Source: Zoroaster sp. YZ-2022 (taxonomy: Eukaryota > Echinodermata > Asteroidea > Forcipulatida > Zoroasteridae). From it: a DNA stretch of 64,000 nt. This document shows, in pieces, positions 34,946-48,100 of this stretch. Location of the stretch: assembly GCA_029582265.1 (NCBI GenBank), contig CM055822.1:45002559-45066558 (forward strand). Direction: 5' to 3'. Position 1 is the stretch's first letter; every line of letters starts with the position of its first letter. The notes under the pieces were generated by a model. That model was given only the letters and a program-made list of their open reading frames with translations, ran no database searches and was not told the origin of the DNA. Position numbers and translations under genes: made by a program.

Positions 34946-35430
34946 ACTACTCGAAACTTGGTCATCTGAAAACTGTACAGTGAATCTCCCAGTAGGCTAT
35001 TATTCCGACTGCTCTGAATGTAAACCGCCTTTAAAGACACATTTGACTTAAGGCTTTGCTGGACAAAAAACCTCGACAGATGCATAATCAGGTCACACTG
35101 ATAGGTCTGTTGATATACGGTAATTATGTTGACAACTGCCATGTCATCATCAGAGTAGAACTTAACCTTACAATTGGTTAATGCTGGATCCAGCAATACA
35201 GGGAAATACAGGACAACTAATGGGTAAAATTCGGGAAATGCAATGGATGGGGATTTTCAAACTGTGTAGCTTGACAACGACCCTACACCCACTGTCCCCA
35301 GAAATATGGGATAATCAGTACTGGACACAGCGGCGGTATATGATTCGAGAGTGCCAAGCAACGTTGACATTATATATGTACTTTTTTCATTCATGACCTG
35401 CTAATGACTATGACTAGCTATACGTATCGG
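34946..35430. other. Unannotated stretch
   Basis: No feature recognised. Confidence 0.4.
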
Positions 35431-36170
35431 CTATTTTAGGAGAAAATCGGCAGTTCCACTTTGCAGTTAAACCCGCATTTGGGAAATGTTCATGCGGTGC
35501 TAACGCATATGCGTAATAATTTGATAAAAACTCTATAGTTAAATGTCAAAGAGATACTTGAAGAATATCCACGGCAGTTTAGTGTAAAATGTTCTTTAAA
35601 TGCATTAATAACACGAAAACAACTATTTTAAGAACTGGCTAACAACATTTGTTTTGGGTGCGGAACTCCAGTTTCATGTTTTGAAGAAAGGCAATGCATA
35701 GATGTTATAACGCAACAACAACTGCAAGATGGGGTAACACGACGGGTGTGTAACTAAAACGTTAGATTGTGAAAGGGAAATTAAAACCCCTCCAATAGTT
35801 AATCAAACCAGCAATGGGAAATACACATGCTGTAATAAACTCATAAGCATAATTACGTGACAGTAACTCTATAAAGAGAAGGGTAACTTTACGGGTGGGG
35901 AACTCAAGCATCTTGTTATCAAAATACAATTTAACCAGTAGTTGATAGATATCCACGACAGTTTATAATTAAATTTCCCCGAAAAATATTTTTTTGGTTT
36001 TTTGGCGGAAGAAAATGTAGAATTTTGCTCTGTAATCAAACCCATAAAAGGGAAATATTAATATAATAACGTGACGGAAACTGTATAAATAGGCCGTGGG
36101 TAACTTCACTCAAGTAGGCCTATCATGTTTTAAAAAGAAAATGTTACCCCCTCGAATAGTTGGAGAGTAA
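35430..36170. repeat. Dispersed ~270-bp monomers, about three copies
   Basis: Copies at about 35430-35560, 35640-35900 and 35900-36170 share GGAAATGTTCATGCGGTGC-, ACTCTATAAAGAGAAGGGTA- and GAACTCAAGCATCTTG-type blocks with the field at 27-28 kb, in tandem order. Confidence 0.6.
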
Positions 36171-36469
36171 CCTTGCTGTCCAGGATGAGGTCATTAGAAG
36201 CACACCACGAGGCCACGTAATAACAAGAATCAAGACCATCGTCACAGATGGGTGATGGACCATATTGCATACACAAACTCTAATTGTGGCAACATAGTTG
36301 CTCAATCGAACTAACGACCCCGTGGTTCTGATTCTGAATTCATTAACACTTTTTGCGCCGAGGACCGTTGGTCCCATTCTATAACAAAGATAGAGCTCAT
36401 AATTTGAAATCGGTTAAGCTTTGGTTATATGCGGTATCTGAGAGTACCTCATAGTACAGATAAAATGAT

Positions 36470-36632
36470 TTGTGGCTTATATGCTCGTGCTAGATTGCCA
36501 AAACTTCCTTCATTTGATGGTGGTAGAGATAAGTTAGATACATACCTTAAACGATTTGAACAGCAATTGATTGGCCAGAAGATAGTTGGGCTACTTCACT
36601 TATTGCATTACTTACAGGTAAGGCCTTAGAGT
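36470..36632 (+). pseudogene. Gypsy-like gag fragment, N-terminal part
   Basis: The frame reads ARLPKLPSFDGGRDKLDTYL and continues KRFEQQLIG; after a slip near 36585 another frame gives ATSLIALLTGKALEC. LPxFDGxxDxxDxYLxRFE followed by LSxLLxGKAL is a common Gypsy Gag N-terminal pattern in invertebrates. The fragment is cut at GAGTGT by the SINE that follows. Confidence 0.6.
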
Positions 36633-36793
36633 GTCGTGGCCGAGCGGTCTAGCTTACCGGACTCAAGTTCTGGTGTTAGCAGCAGAATGTGGGTTCGAAT
36701 CCCGGCCGTGACACTTGTGTCCTTGTGCAAGACACTTAACCATAATTGCTTCTCTCCACCCAGGGGTCTGAAGGAGATACATCCCAGGGACAT
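36633..36793 (+). mobile_element. tRNA-derived SINE, truncated
   Basis: Head (GTGGCCGAGCGGTCTAG A box, GGTTCGAATCCC B box) and the first part of the body up to CTCTCCACCCAGGGG, then divergent. Same family as 51221-51577. It abuts the gag fragment on its left and the LINE on its right. Confidence 0.8.
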
Positions 36794-36827
36794 CCAGTTT
36801 ACAATTAACGATCAGCTTTTTTTTTAG

Positions 36828-39819
36828 ATGCTTTTAATGGAGATTAGGTCTAAAACTATTTCCTATTCAGCTTGGAAAAAGAAATATGCCAGTAAGGTGG
36901 AGTCCAGTCTTGAAAATGAGATTAAAGATTTAACTGATAAGGTATCTCAGGGAGACTTCACCTTAGTAGATTTGTTAAATTCCAAGCAGGCGGAGTTGGT
37001 AGATATCCGCAAAAATAAAATGGATGGTGTTTTAATAAGATCTAAAACTCGTTGGATAGAGCATGGCGAAAAACCTTCCAAGTATTTTTTGAATATGGAG
37101 AAGCGTAATTGTGTTAACAAGACCATGAGTTGTGTTATTAAAGATGATAGTACTGAATTGAAGTCATCTAAGGATATTCTCCTTGAGGCTAGACATTTTT
37201 ATAAAAAATTATACTCCGTGTCTGACACTAATAACAATATTGATTTGCAGTCTATTTTTAAAAATTCAGACTCTCCAGTTTTATCTAACACAACACGTGA
37301 TAACCTGGAAGGTCCCTTGTCGCATCAGGAAATTTTAAATGTTTTGAAGAAGACTAAAAACGGGAAGTCTCCAGGGTCTGACGGTTTCAGTTTTGAATTT
37401 TATAAATTGTTTTTCTCTGATCTATCATGGTATTTATTGCGTTCCTTAAATGCTGCCTATGAAACGGGGACACTTTCAGTTACTCAACAATATGGAATTA
37501 TCACATTATTGCCTAAAGGGGATAAACCACGTCAATTTTTAAAAAACTGGCGGCCTATTTCGTTACTGAATACCTCTTATAAATTGGCTTCTGCTTGTAT
37601 TGCAGAGAGACTTAAAACTTGTCTCTCATCTATTATTCATGAGCAGCAGAAAGGATTTTTAAGCGGACGCTATATTGGGGAAAATATCCGGTTAATGTAT
37701 GATTTAATTAATTTCACGGAAACTAAAACATTCCCGGTATGTTTTTGTTAATTGATTTTGAAGAAAGCCTTTGATTCTGTCTCCCATAAATTTATTATGA
37801 ATATTCTTGATAAGTTTAATTTTGGTCCTTCAATTCAAAAATGGTTTCAGACTTTTTATAGTGGGGCTAAAGCCTCCGTTTTGATCAATGGATTTCTGTC
37901 GGAGTCGTTCAAAATTGAGCGGGGCTGTAGACAAGGAGACGGCCTCAGCCCGTATTTGTTCCTTTTGTGTGCTGAGATTCTGGGCAAGATGGTTCGCAAT
38001 GACAGAATTTTGAAAGGGATCATAGTTGAGGATGTGGAATATAGGCTTTCTCAATATGCAGACGACACCGTGTTATTTTTAAATGGTTCAGAAATTTCAT
38101 TGGGACGAGCTTTTAAGTTACTTGAAGATTTTGCTAAAATGTCCGGCTTAAAAGTCAATGTAGATAAAACAAATGCGGTCTGGATTGGTGGTAATAAGGG
38201 CCATCAAAAACGGCTTTGTGCTAACATTAATATTAACTGGATTGGTGTCCAAGATACGTTTAGAGCACTTGGTATTGATTTTTCCACTAATCTTAATACC
38301 ATGGTGAGGGTTAACTATGATAAGGTTATTATTACCGTTAAATGTTTAATTGAACAATGGTCTAAAAGAAACCTCACTGTTTTTGGAAGGGTTACAATAG
38401 TTAAATCACTTTTACTATCAAAACTTACATTTCTTATTTTGACACTCCCTGACCCGCCTGGCTATATGATTAAAGCATTAGATAGTATGTTTTACAAATT
38501 CATTTGGAAAGGTGTCGATAGAATATCCAGGAATCAGATGATTCAAGACTATAGTCAAGGAGGTTTGAAAATGGTCGATATGCGTTCTTACATTAATGCA
38601 CTTAAAATTACTTGGATTCGTAGATACTTAAATGTTGTTGACTCTGGGTGGGTCAACCTTTTTTCCAAGATTACAACAATTCAAAACTCCCTTGTTCTGG
38701 AGGGAGGACATGCCAGTATTGTCCAACCATTAAAACTGGCCCAATGCCCCAATTACTTTTGGATTGATGTTCTCAATGCCTGGTGCTCCTTTGTGTCAAT
38801 CCATGAACCAGACACATTGAACGATGTTTTAACGAATACTTTGTGGTATAATCACAGGATTAGAGTTGGCAAAGAAAACAGTGTATTATAAACACTGGGC
38901 CAACAAAGGTGTAAATTTGTGTGCGATCTTCTTGATGAAAAGGGGACTTTTAACGTTGGAAAATGTTATGGTTCGATCTAACATTAGAACGAATTTCCTT
39001 GAGTATGGGGGCATGGTTAAAGCGGTTAAACATTCTTTTCGTAATTGCTTTACTGGAATAAAATGTAACATTGTTTTTCCTTTTATCCCTTTTAACCTGG
39101 AGTTGCTTTTTGCAGGATAAAAAGGCGCGATACGTATTTACAATATTTTTACCGCGACTAAAACGGTTCAGTTTAAATTTATCAGTAAGTGGGATACAAA
39201 GTTGAATGTTGACATTCCCATATCAAAATGGTTGGTCTTTTGTCGTCTTCCCTTTTGGTGTACTTTAGATACTAAATTACGTTGGTTTCAATATAGGCTG
39301 GTCCATAGAATCTTGGGAGTTAATTCCTTTCTGGCTAAAATTAAGATCAAGAATAGTGATTTGTGTACCTTTTGCCAAGTCGAAAGTGAGACCCTAGTTC
39401 ATCTGTTCTGTACATGTAAGATTACCCGTTCCTTTTGGGATCGAGTTAATATATGGGTGACAGAGACAGTGAACATTAATGTCAATTTCGACAATATGTG
39501 TATTCTCTTTGGGGTGCTGAATAGAAATTGGAGTGCCCTTAATTTGATTCTTCTTATGTGTCGTTTTCATATCTATAAAATGAAGATGAATGAAAGTAAA
39601 CCATCCTTTGAGCAGATAAAGAAGGATATTAAACGATATTATGTATTGGAGAAATTCATTTTCATGACAAATGGTAATAGTGTTAAATTTTATCAAAAAT
39701 GGGACACATTTTCAAGGCTTTGTGAAGAGTAGCTCTTTATTTTTTGGATATGTATTATTTATATTTCTGTATTGAACGATTGTGAAATTGAGATGAGAAA
39801 ATAAATATTTTTCCTCCGG

Positions 39820-39851
<32 letters not shown>
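36828..39851 (+). mobile_element. 5'-truncated LINE retrotransposon of the L1/Tx1 type
   Basis: Order of pieces: an RT N-terminal region with SPGSDGFSFEFYK and LPKGDKPRQFLKNWRPISLL (37370-37600), the fingers-palm with GFLSGRYIGENIR, a frameshift zone at 37740-37765 just before KKAFDSVSH, the RRQGD-type motif (RGCRQGDGLSPYLF), the catalytic YADD at 38055-38066, and a C-terminal zinc-knuckle region with CTFCQVESETLVHLFC (39362 on). A poly-A tract ends it at 39851. The apurinic endonuclease domain is missing, and at least three frame breaks (37748, near 38880 and 39118) make it non-functional. The style of the RT resembles Tx1/L1 elements. Confidence 0.85.
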
Positions 39852-39853
<2 letters not shown>

Positions 39854-40410
39854 CCAGCAAATACAGGGTGAAAAATGATGGTGTAATCCCATTCAGTTAC
39901 ACTTCATCTCTGTTGACTTGTGTAAATTATAATTTTTGTACGTTGTTGGTTAGTTTGACGATAATATTTGTATGGAAATAGTTGACCTTTTGTTTAAAGG
40001 TAATAAGAAATATGTTAAGGAGACATGATATTTTTTTCAGATCCTTGGGTACCAATAGCTAAGCTTTCAGGCCTCAATTGCTAGAAATCTTCAGTTGCAA
40101 GTAATGATTCAATAACATCGGATTGTCTCCTGTCTTAGTCTAGGATAAGACATATTTGCTGTTTTTTCAAACGGTTGTAATTTGTCCGTGTTGTATGAGT
40201 AAGTTCGTTCGGATTATAGGTCGTTGAGAAGACGAGTGGAGCTTCCTTGTTTTGTTTACCTTTTGGTAATTTGTGAATCAGTTTGGATCGGTTGGCCAGT
40301 AACACGTTATGTGTTGTGTTGTTTATCTTAGTTTGAGTCTAGCCTCTGGCTAATATTTTTGTGAGAAAATTTGGACTTTTTCTGTTAAATTTTCCTCATT
40401 GTTGGTGTTT

Positions 40411-40973
40411 CTAGCATATTGGAGAGTTTCTCCATAAATAATGGGTTGGGTGTAATGAGGTTTTGGGCAGAAACTGGTATGTTTTTGTAGGTTTGGTGTA
40501 CACGTTTGTGTCTAGTATGCCAGTTTCACGGAAGCGTTTTCCTTTGAAAATGGTTAAGTCACGATATTTAATTGAGGTTCTTGAGCGCTCGTATTTGAAT
40601 TTAAGAGTTGGGTGCATCTGATCCATTGTGTTTATGAGATTTTGAAATCTTCAAGTTCGCCACTATAGATGACTAATCCGTCATCTCTATAGTGCCACCA
40701 TGTTGGGATATGGTCAGCCTGTTGTAGGATTGTATTTTCAAGATCATGTAATGTTATGTCATAGATTGAGCCCATTGCACAACCGATTTTCTGGAGGTAG
40801 AATGTATTTCCAAATTGGAAACAATTTCTCGAACTAATGTTCGAGAAGTTTTTGGATGTATTCGGAAGGTGGTTTGTTGATGACATACAGATGGTTGGTT
40901 TGGTCGAGGGCATTGCATACACAGTTTTGGCGGATATTTGTGTACATTGGAACAGCATCGATTGTGATAGCAC
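40411..40973 (-). pseudogene. Penelope-like reverse transcriptase remnant (copy B)
   Basis: Copy of the remnant at 8088-8673. Here the catalytic part is better preserved: WWHYRDDGLVIYSGELEDFK, with the second frame from MDQMHPTLKFKYE and YRDLTIFKGKRFRETGILD. The frames are separated by a stop near 40630. In block A a short deletion removes part of the segment after the catalytic motif. Confidence 0.6.
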
Positions 40974-41014
40974 ATCTTGTAGAAATGTTATTCCTTCGCG
41001 GACATATGTAAGTT

Positions 41015-41331
41015 GGGCGATCAGAGCATACTGATCGAAACGTCGAGTTGTAACTTCCAGTTCTTTTCAGAACTAATTACTACGCAATAGAGAATGTCAC
41101 ATGGTTTCACCGCAATTAGTCTTATTTATCCTCTTCACCATGCAAAGCTACAAGTTTTACCTATCTATACTCTACGGGGATCCTACTACCACTCAGGTCC
41201 GGTTGTTTGAACGAGCGTCGATCAGACGTTCTAAACTGATGAACAACCTTGCCTTCCTCAAACGATGCCGAGACTCTAACCTCATCCCACCGGGCCTTCA
41301 GCATCAAGATCCAGTTCGCACCCTCTTTTAG
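41015..41331 (+). pseudogene. Hammerhead-like motif and Penelope-associated ORF fragment (copy B)
   Basis: GATCAGAGCATACTGATC plus GAAACGTCGAG at 41017-41047, then the frame with NNLAFLKRCRDSNLIPPG, which stops after 76 codons at 41331 because of a point change (LLLR in copy A, LF-stop here). See 8715-8800 and 8801-9406. Confidence 0.4.
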
Positions 41332-44300
41332 CGTCTCATCCTACGTTCAATCAGCGTTTCCCTATTTCGTGAGAGGGTCGCTTCCACCCGTTTTTCTCTC
41401 GCCGACATCGACCACAGCTTATCCTACTTAAAATATACTTTCTACCCCGAGGATTTCCAGAAAGTTACCAACCTCACTTCTTCTTCGAGCAGACACGCGT
41501 TCATCACCACCCGACGTAAGCAGATCTACAAGTTTTCGCAACTTCCACAACTGATACGGGATCTTCTACATCCCTATTCCCTCGCGCGTTTACTCAGTCT
41601 AAGGGATTTCCTATATCCCCACGCAAGCAGCAAGGGTAATATGACCTTATAATGTATTATTTTCAGTCAATGAGTTAATCTAAAACTAGCACTCCAATTC
41701 CATGCCTTATTTGATTATGACGATATTGTCCTTTTATCCTTCCGATTGGTTATAATAATAACACTTAGTAACAAAATAAACAAAATATTGTTTGATGTAA
41801 TACATTGATTATACTTAATTAATCAACAGAAAACATCTGGATAATTAATACACTAAAAAACAGTGGAATTATGAATGTAAAACAATAAAAGGAAATAACT
41901 ACAATTTTGAAATGCTCATGCTCTATCCCCTTCAATATTTGAAGAATATCCTTGGCAGTTGTAAATTTGTATCTTAAAAAGATTTACTTTTTTTTAAAGA
42001 AATCCATTTTTCCGAAACAACTCCAATAGTTAGGGAAATATCCTTGGCAGTTTCAAATAAATAAGAGAAAAAAACAAAAAAACAAAACAAAACAAAACAA
42101 ACAAAACAAAAACAAAACAAAACAAACAAACAAACAAAAACATAATGGATGGTTTATGAGAAAGCAGAGATTTACCCGCAAATGGGAAATATTCAAGCTG
42201 GAATAACTTTAAGACATAATAACGTGACAGACGCTCTATAAATAGTGGTTAACAGTGTGGATGCAGAAATAAAGAATGTTTCATAAAGAAAATGAGAAAC
42301 AATATTTTGTTAAGACCATTCGCCCGTGTTTTGGGGTATTTTAACTTCAGTTTCCGAACATTGTCTTTTTTCTCTCTCTATGAAGAAGGTTACTTTATTG
42401 GTGCGAAGCTCAAGTTTCATGACATCAAAATAAATGTTTACCCCCCTCCCCATTCATGTTCCAATAGTTGAATATCTGCGGCAGTTTATACTGAGATTCA
42501 ATAAAACACATGTTAACCACTTCTGTATTTTGGCCGCAGTTCAAACCTTATTATTGACATATATAAATGATTTTTCATACCGGATGATGATTTCACTGGG
42601 TATACCATTGTTATTTTAGATTATTTATCTCATAATGTGACTAGCAGTTTTACCAAATATGTATATATAATAATTATATTGTCGATACGACCCCAGAGAT
42701 CTAAATGAGCCCCAAATCCTACTCAAGGTTATCCAGACTCAAGTGGGATAGACGGGCCCGACTTCCAACACAGGGTCGATCAGATCCAAGTGGGGGTAAA
42801 CAAACCCATACCATACTCGGTATCCTCTCGACCCCAACTCCCTCGGGTTGATCGAACCCCACTGGGCTAAGCAGTCCAAGGAGAAACATATATATTAGTT
42901 CCAAGTTGAACTATTCTTAAATATTATGTAGCCCACTATCTGTCTTCTAAAATATATATCCATGTGTTTAGAAAAAACAAAATACATAAACTTACAAGAA
43001 TAAGCCTATTAAATTAATTTGACACATTCCACCTTGACACATACAGTCTGAAAATAACTCCGTGGTACATCATGACGTCATTTGCCTATACACATTGATA
43101 ATATGTACAGCACCTGCGGTTCTACTATACTCGACATTCAATCATATTAAAATTCTACATCCAATAAGATATGCGGAGTATTAATATAGAATGGATTTAA
43201 TGTATAACCTCATTCTCAATACAAGAAATGCAATTGGCAGTCACATTCCCGCCAAATAACTTACGACAACAGAGACTGTACGCATTTTTCCAAATTGGTA
43301 CAAAATCATTATCCGTAGGGGATAGGTGCACTCTGAAATAGGTCAATCCGAGACCACTGAAACCAGTTGGTGGAGCGCGATGGTCTCAATCTAAATTTGT
43401 GCACTGCGTAATCGCACATCTGATGAGAGGCAATTTGACCTTCACATTTAAATCCTGAAGCATGTCACTCCAATTGCAGACAAAATTGGTGAATTGATTC
43501 TGCGGCCTCTATTAGCCACCATACTTTGTGTATGGGAAATTTGGTCTGGTTCCAATAACTGCGTATACATTTTATTTATTATTTATTTATTTTTTAATTT
43601 TGTTGTTGTTGCCTAAGGGTCAGATGGATGACCCATTATGTAATAACATAATGCAAACCTTGTAAACGCGCACTCTGGTATGGGGCGAATGTAGGGACAC
43701 AACCGCACCAGCGATCCATACGCTGAATCTGTGCGTTCAAAGTCATCCAGGCCGCCCTTGTCCCCAAGTTTTTTGAGTAGTTTTGTGTTTACCTGGTACC
43801 CACTGTTCTCTCACCCTGGATCCAAATTTTTGGATACTGTGTAAAAGTGATAGTCTGATAGCGGTACAAATAATATCGTGTGCTGCACAGGGAAGGCTGG
43901 GACTAGGCCATCCAATTTATGTTATTATTATTTCAGTAAAATAGCTATTAAATCCAAACATTGACGAATATCATTGCCAGTTTATAGTAATATTTCATAC
44001 ATGAGGTATTTTAGGAAAACAAATCGAGAGTCTCACATTCTAATCAAATCAGCAAATGGAAAATATTCACGCTGTTACGATGATAAGTCAAAATAAACGT
44101 GACATAAACTCTAACAAAAAATAATAAACCTCGATTTCTTTTACAGTACCTTGCACTGAGGGATATACAATTCTTTTTTGCAGAATATTGTTTACAAAGA
44201 AAAAAAATGCTTAGATTTTCAGGTTACCAGCCAAACGTCCACATAAAATGTATGCATTCCCGCTGGTAGTCTGTTTATATTGCTTAGCAAAATTCTCTGC

Positions 44301-45518
44301 TTAGCAGCTTTATGAAATTAGTCCCTGACTTTACTTCATTAGAAAATGATTGATGACATAATTGTCACCATTCAGCATTTTGAAATATAAGCAAACATTT
44401 ACTCCACTTTTTGATTTCAGAAATAAGATCAATTTAAAAAAACACTTGGTAGCGTACTCATTTCTTGTACAAATTATAAATTATTAAAATATCTTTAAAA
44501 AAAACATTTTAGCATCTGATATAAAAACTAGTTATTATACAAAAACAATTAAATTGAAATAAAAATTTAAAGTAAAATTATTTAAATTCAATAATCTCTA
44601 AGAACTGATCTATTTTGGAAAGAGCCTAAAAATGTTAATGACACTTGAGAGTGGTTCTATTTTCTCATATGCATATTATGTAATGCATGTATATATAGGG
44701 AACACACACACGTAAACACTGTCAAACGCGTGTCTATCTTTCCAATTTGCGTGTGTGATGGAGCACTGGTTTTTCTTTGCCACTGTTAACATCTGGTAAA
44801 AGTGTAAATAACATAATTTCATAATATGTCAACGTCAAGACTTACGTGTTTTATAGTTCCCTTTCCTTAACTTCCACAAAGGGGAATTGTTTTTTGTATG
44901 GACAGTTATATTTCAAGGACAAAATATGATGACAGATACATAGCTGCAGTAGCGTCGGTATAAACTCTTCATTTGCAACAAAGTAGGTATTTTGGATTTA
45001 GGGGAAAGTTTGTAATTTATTTATTTTAATATTTTATTTATTTATTTTTTGGCAAAGTCAAGTTAGTGATTTTTTTCTTCAGGAAAGGGCATGGACACAC
45101 CTTGAGAGTATGCCATGCTTAACCCAAACTGAACTACTCAGAGATCGTAAAACTCAAGAATGACTATTTGAAAGAGGGCGACGTTCCCCTAAATGTATAA
45201 TTCCTTCAACGAAAATGAATAATTATAAGAAGTAAAATTACACAGAAGTAAAGTGAGACCGATACTCAGCGGTAATCGTATCAAAGAAGCATAATTGAGT
45301 AATGTAATACAGTTATAATAAACATTGGTTTTGGAATGCTACTTTGGCCTCCATTGAAGATACCAAAGTGTAAAACAGTATCACTATACAAACTCATGTT
45401 ATACAATATATGTGCAATAAGTCGACATAGAAGGCTGTGAGCAAGGAACATGTGTGATTGGGGAATGAAACACACGGGGGTGCAAAATAGAAACAAGGGG
45501 AAATGGACCGGGTGTTTT

Positions 45519-48100
45519 GTGTAAACTAGGTAGAGAGATAAGAGTGTGTGAGAAGGGAAAGCAATGTCAACATCAAAGACTTTTTTGTTTACTCAATGTG
45601 ACGATATAAATATACCTTGGCCACATGCCATTATACGCAGGATTTCCGATTTCCGAATCACAGAACTGCCAGTGTAGCAAATGCTATGCGTGTCACAACA
45701 ATATGTAGGCCAATGAAAAGAACCTAAAAGAAAACAAATAAACAAACAAAGAAATAAACATCGGAATCTTTGTTCGTCCTAAAACCTTTTTATTTCAGTC
45801 AAACCAAGTTCTCATCCCCGAAAATCCCCTTATAACGGTGACTAGCGTTATCTCGTACAACGGTGGGGGGGGGGGTCCCATGAGAAAACGCGGAAAATGC
45901 ATAGTCCAATGTGTCATTCTGCACATGTCACCAAAAATGAACCTCTGTGGAAAGGGGGGGGGGGGTGCGCACACTTCGCACCACTCCACTGATTCGATGA
46001 AGAATTAGTTGCCTCGTTAGTCGCCTCTATATGTGTTTGTTCCATTATATCTCGACATGGGGAGTTGGAAGGATGGGTTGTAAGATATATATCATATTAA
46101 AAACTTTCAGGTCTAAATGAGCAGAAAACAATGTTAGCCTCAGATTACACAGCACTCTGCCGGACACTGTGCAAATACACGAGTCATTGACAGCGCCACA
46201 AAGCATTCTGAAAAGAATTGGTTTCACAGTTTACGAGACCTTCCTCTAGACCAATCAAAATGGATTTTACATGAACATTTACAGAATTTTACACATAATA
46301 AAGCTGCGGCCGAGACAGACTGTTCGTTTGTTTGCGCTGTTGAATTTAGTGAACCGACTCCACCAAAAACGTCTTAAATTTGTGTGTGAATTGTGCATGA
46401 AGGGCGAAAAACTAGACAAAACCGACAGTTTAAAGATCTTTTTCTGGGATAATATTCTGGGATAATATTGTTGCCGAATTTTGGTTTACTCTAAAGAGGA
46501 ACTTTAATACATTAAAATCCAGATCGAGACGGTGTGAAATGTTACTCCAATCTCAAAATATAGTGACAAATTTAGCGCGCGGTGCATTACGCATGGGGTA
46601 TTTCCCGTGTTAAATGCCGCATGCGCGCAAGGATTTCAGTGAACAGCAAGTGCGACAGAGTTTTTCATATGACAGAAAGGAAAAACACAGACAAACAAAC
46701 AAGCAGAGAAAATAGCCTAGTTTGATTCACTAGCACTGAATTTATGGCAGCCCTAGGCTTATGTCATGCAGGTGTCAGATCGATTAAGAGTTGAATGGAG
46801 AGCATGGAGGTTGACGCTCTGACGTCCCTACATTAGCCCATTTATGTACCCTTAGCCACACATGTGCACACACCTCTATTGAAGCCCTCACCCAGTGTTG
46901 AAAGTTTTGTCTAAAAAGAAATCACTTCTTTTCAGATGTTCAATTCGGGGAAATTGTGTAAAAAATATCCACCCGAGCACTTAACGACGCGAACATTATA
47001 AGGGTTTCTTCTATTTTATTTCTCTTGTATACAAATCAAAGATTCTTCGGAAAACGCCCCGGAGGTTATATTTATTTGATATTTTAAGATGTGCATTACT
47101 GTAGTACATGTAATATGTCTACCCGAGCACTTAAAGACGGGATCTTATAAGGGTGTCTATTTTATATTTCTTGTATAAAAATCAAAATTATTTGATATTT
47201 TAAGATGTGCATTACTGCAGTACATATTTTACATATAGGTCCCTAATAGGATGACAAACATGTGGATTATACATTCTACTGCCATACATAGCTTTTTGGC
47301 ATATTTTTACTTTAGTTTTATAATGTATTTCAAAGTCAAGCCAACCTATCTGCCACTCTCCCCGCCACTTTTATCACCCATCTCCAGCCCTCCGTACCCT
47401 ACCATACACTCTCAATTCTCTTCTGCCTATATCTAACTACTTTACAATCCATAATAAATGAGTAAGGTTCTTATATTTGTTTTCTTATTAGCAGTGATTG
47501 ATTACACATATATATATTCCGCATCTCACACCTCCTCACACCCTTTCCACATCTTTCCCACCCTACCTTTGCTTATACGATGATAAATATTGATATTGTT
47601 ATTTGATATTGATATAGATAAAAATAGAAATATGAACAAGTCGAGAGTTTCGGTACCTTTGTTTTACTATAATGGCACATGTAGCATGTTCAAAAGTATT
47701 TTGACTTAATCGTAATTCCACTTTTCCTAATTTTTATGAAAGAAATTATCATTTTATAGCAATTTTTCAAAATTCGACTTTATTTACCAAAATTTATTTC
47801 ATTAAATTAGGAAAAGTGGACTTAAGGCAAAATGCTTTTGAACATGTTATGTATAATAATGATAAATATCGATACATTAACAATCATCGATTTTTCCAAA
47901 TGCTCAATGATGACAAGGTACCATCACGCAGCGTCTTATTCAGCCTGTTCTCCTGGTATAGAATCTGCAAATATAGATTGTATATCCCACAAAACATAGT
48001 CCACTGTAACTTCTGCCGGACTAGGGGTAACATTTTCAGTGTTAAGTTTATAAACCTATCAAGCCTAGACCTTTTTATCGTTCTTAGGCCTGGAGGATGC
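45519..48100. other. Unannotated stretch
   Basis: No gene recognised. It contains poly-G tracts near 45864 and 45955, and CACCCGAGCACTTAA-type blocks repeated at 46970 and 47120. ATTAGGAAAAGTGGA at 47806 and its inverse TCCACTTTTCCTAAT at 47716 form an inverted pair. Confidence 0.45.

Larger units (their letters stand above)
39866..45518. repeat. Duplicated block, copy B
   Basis: Contiguous counterpart of 7555-9310 plus 13565-17702. The A-specific 4.25-kb part is absent; the junction is at about 41605-41625, where the A part 1 sequence passes into GCAGCAAGGGTAATATGACC of A part 2. It begins 15 bp after the LINE poly-A. Sequence differences from A are a few percent, plus indels, so the duplication is not an assembly artefact of identical alleles. 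Confidence 0.85.
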
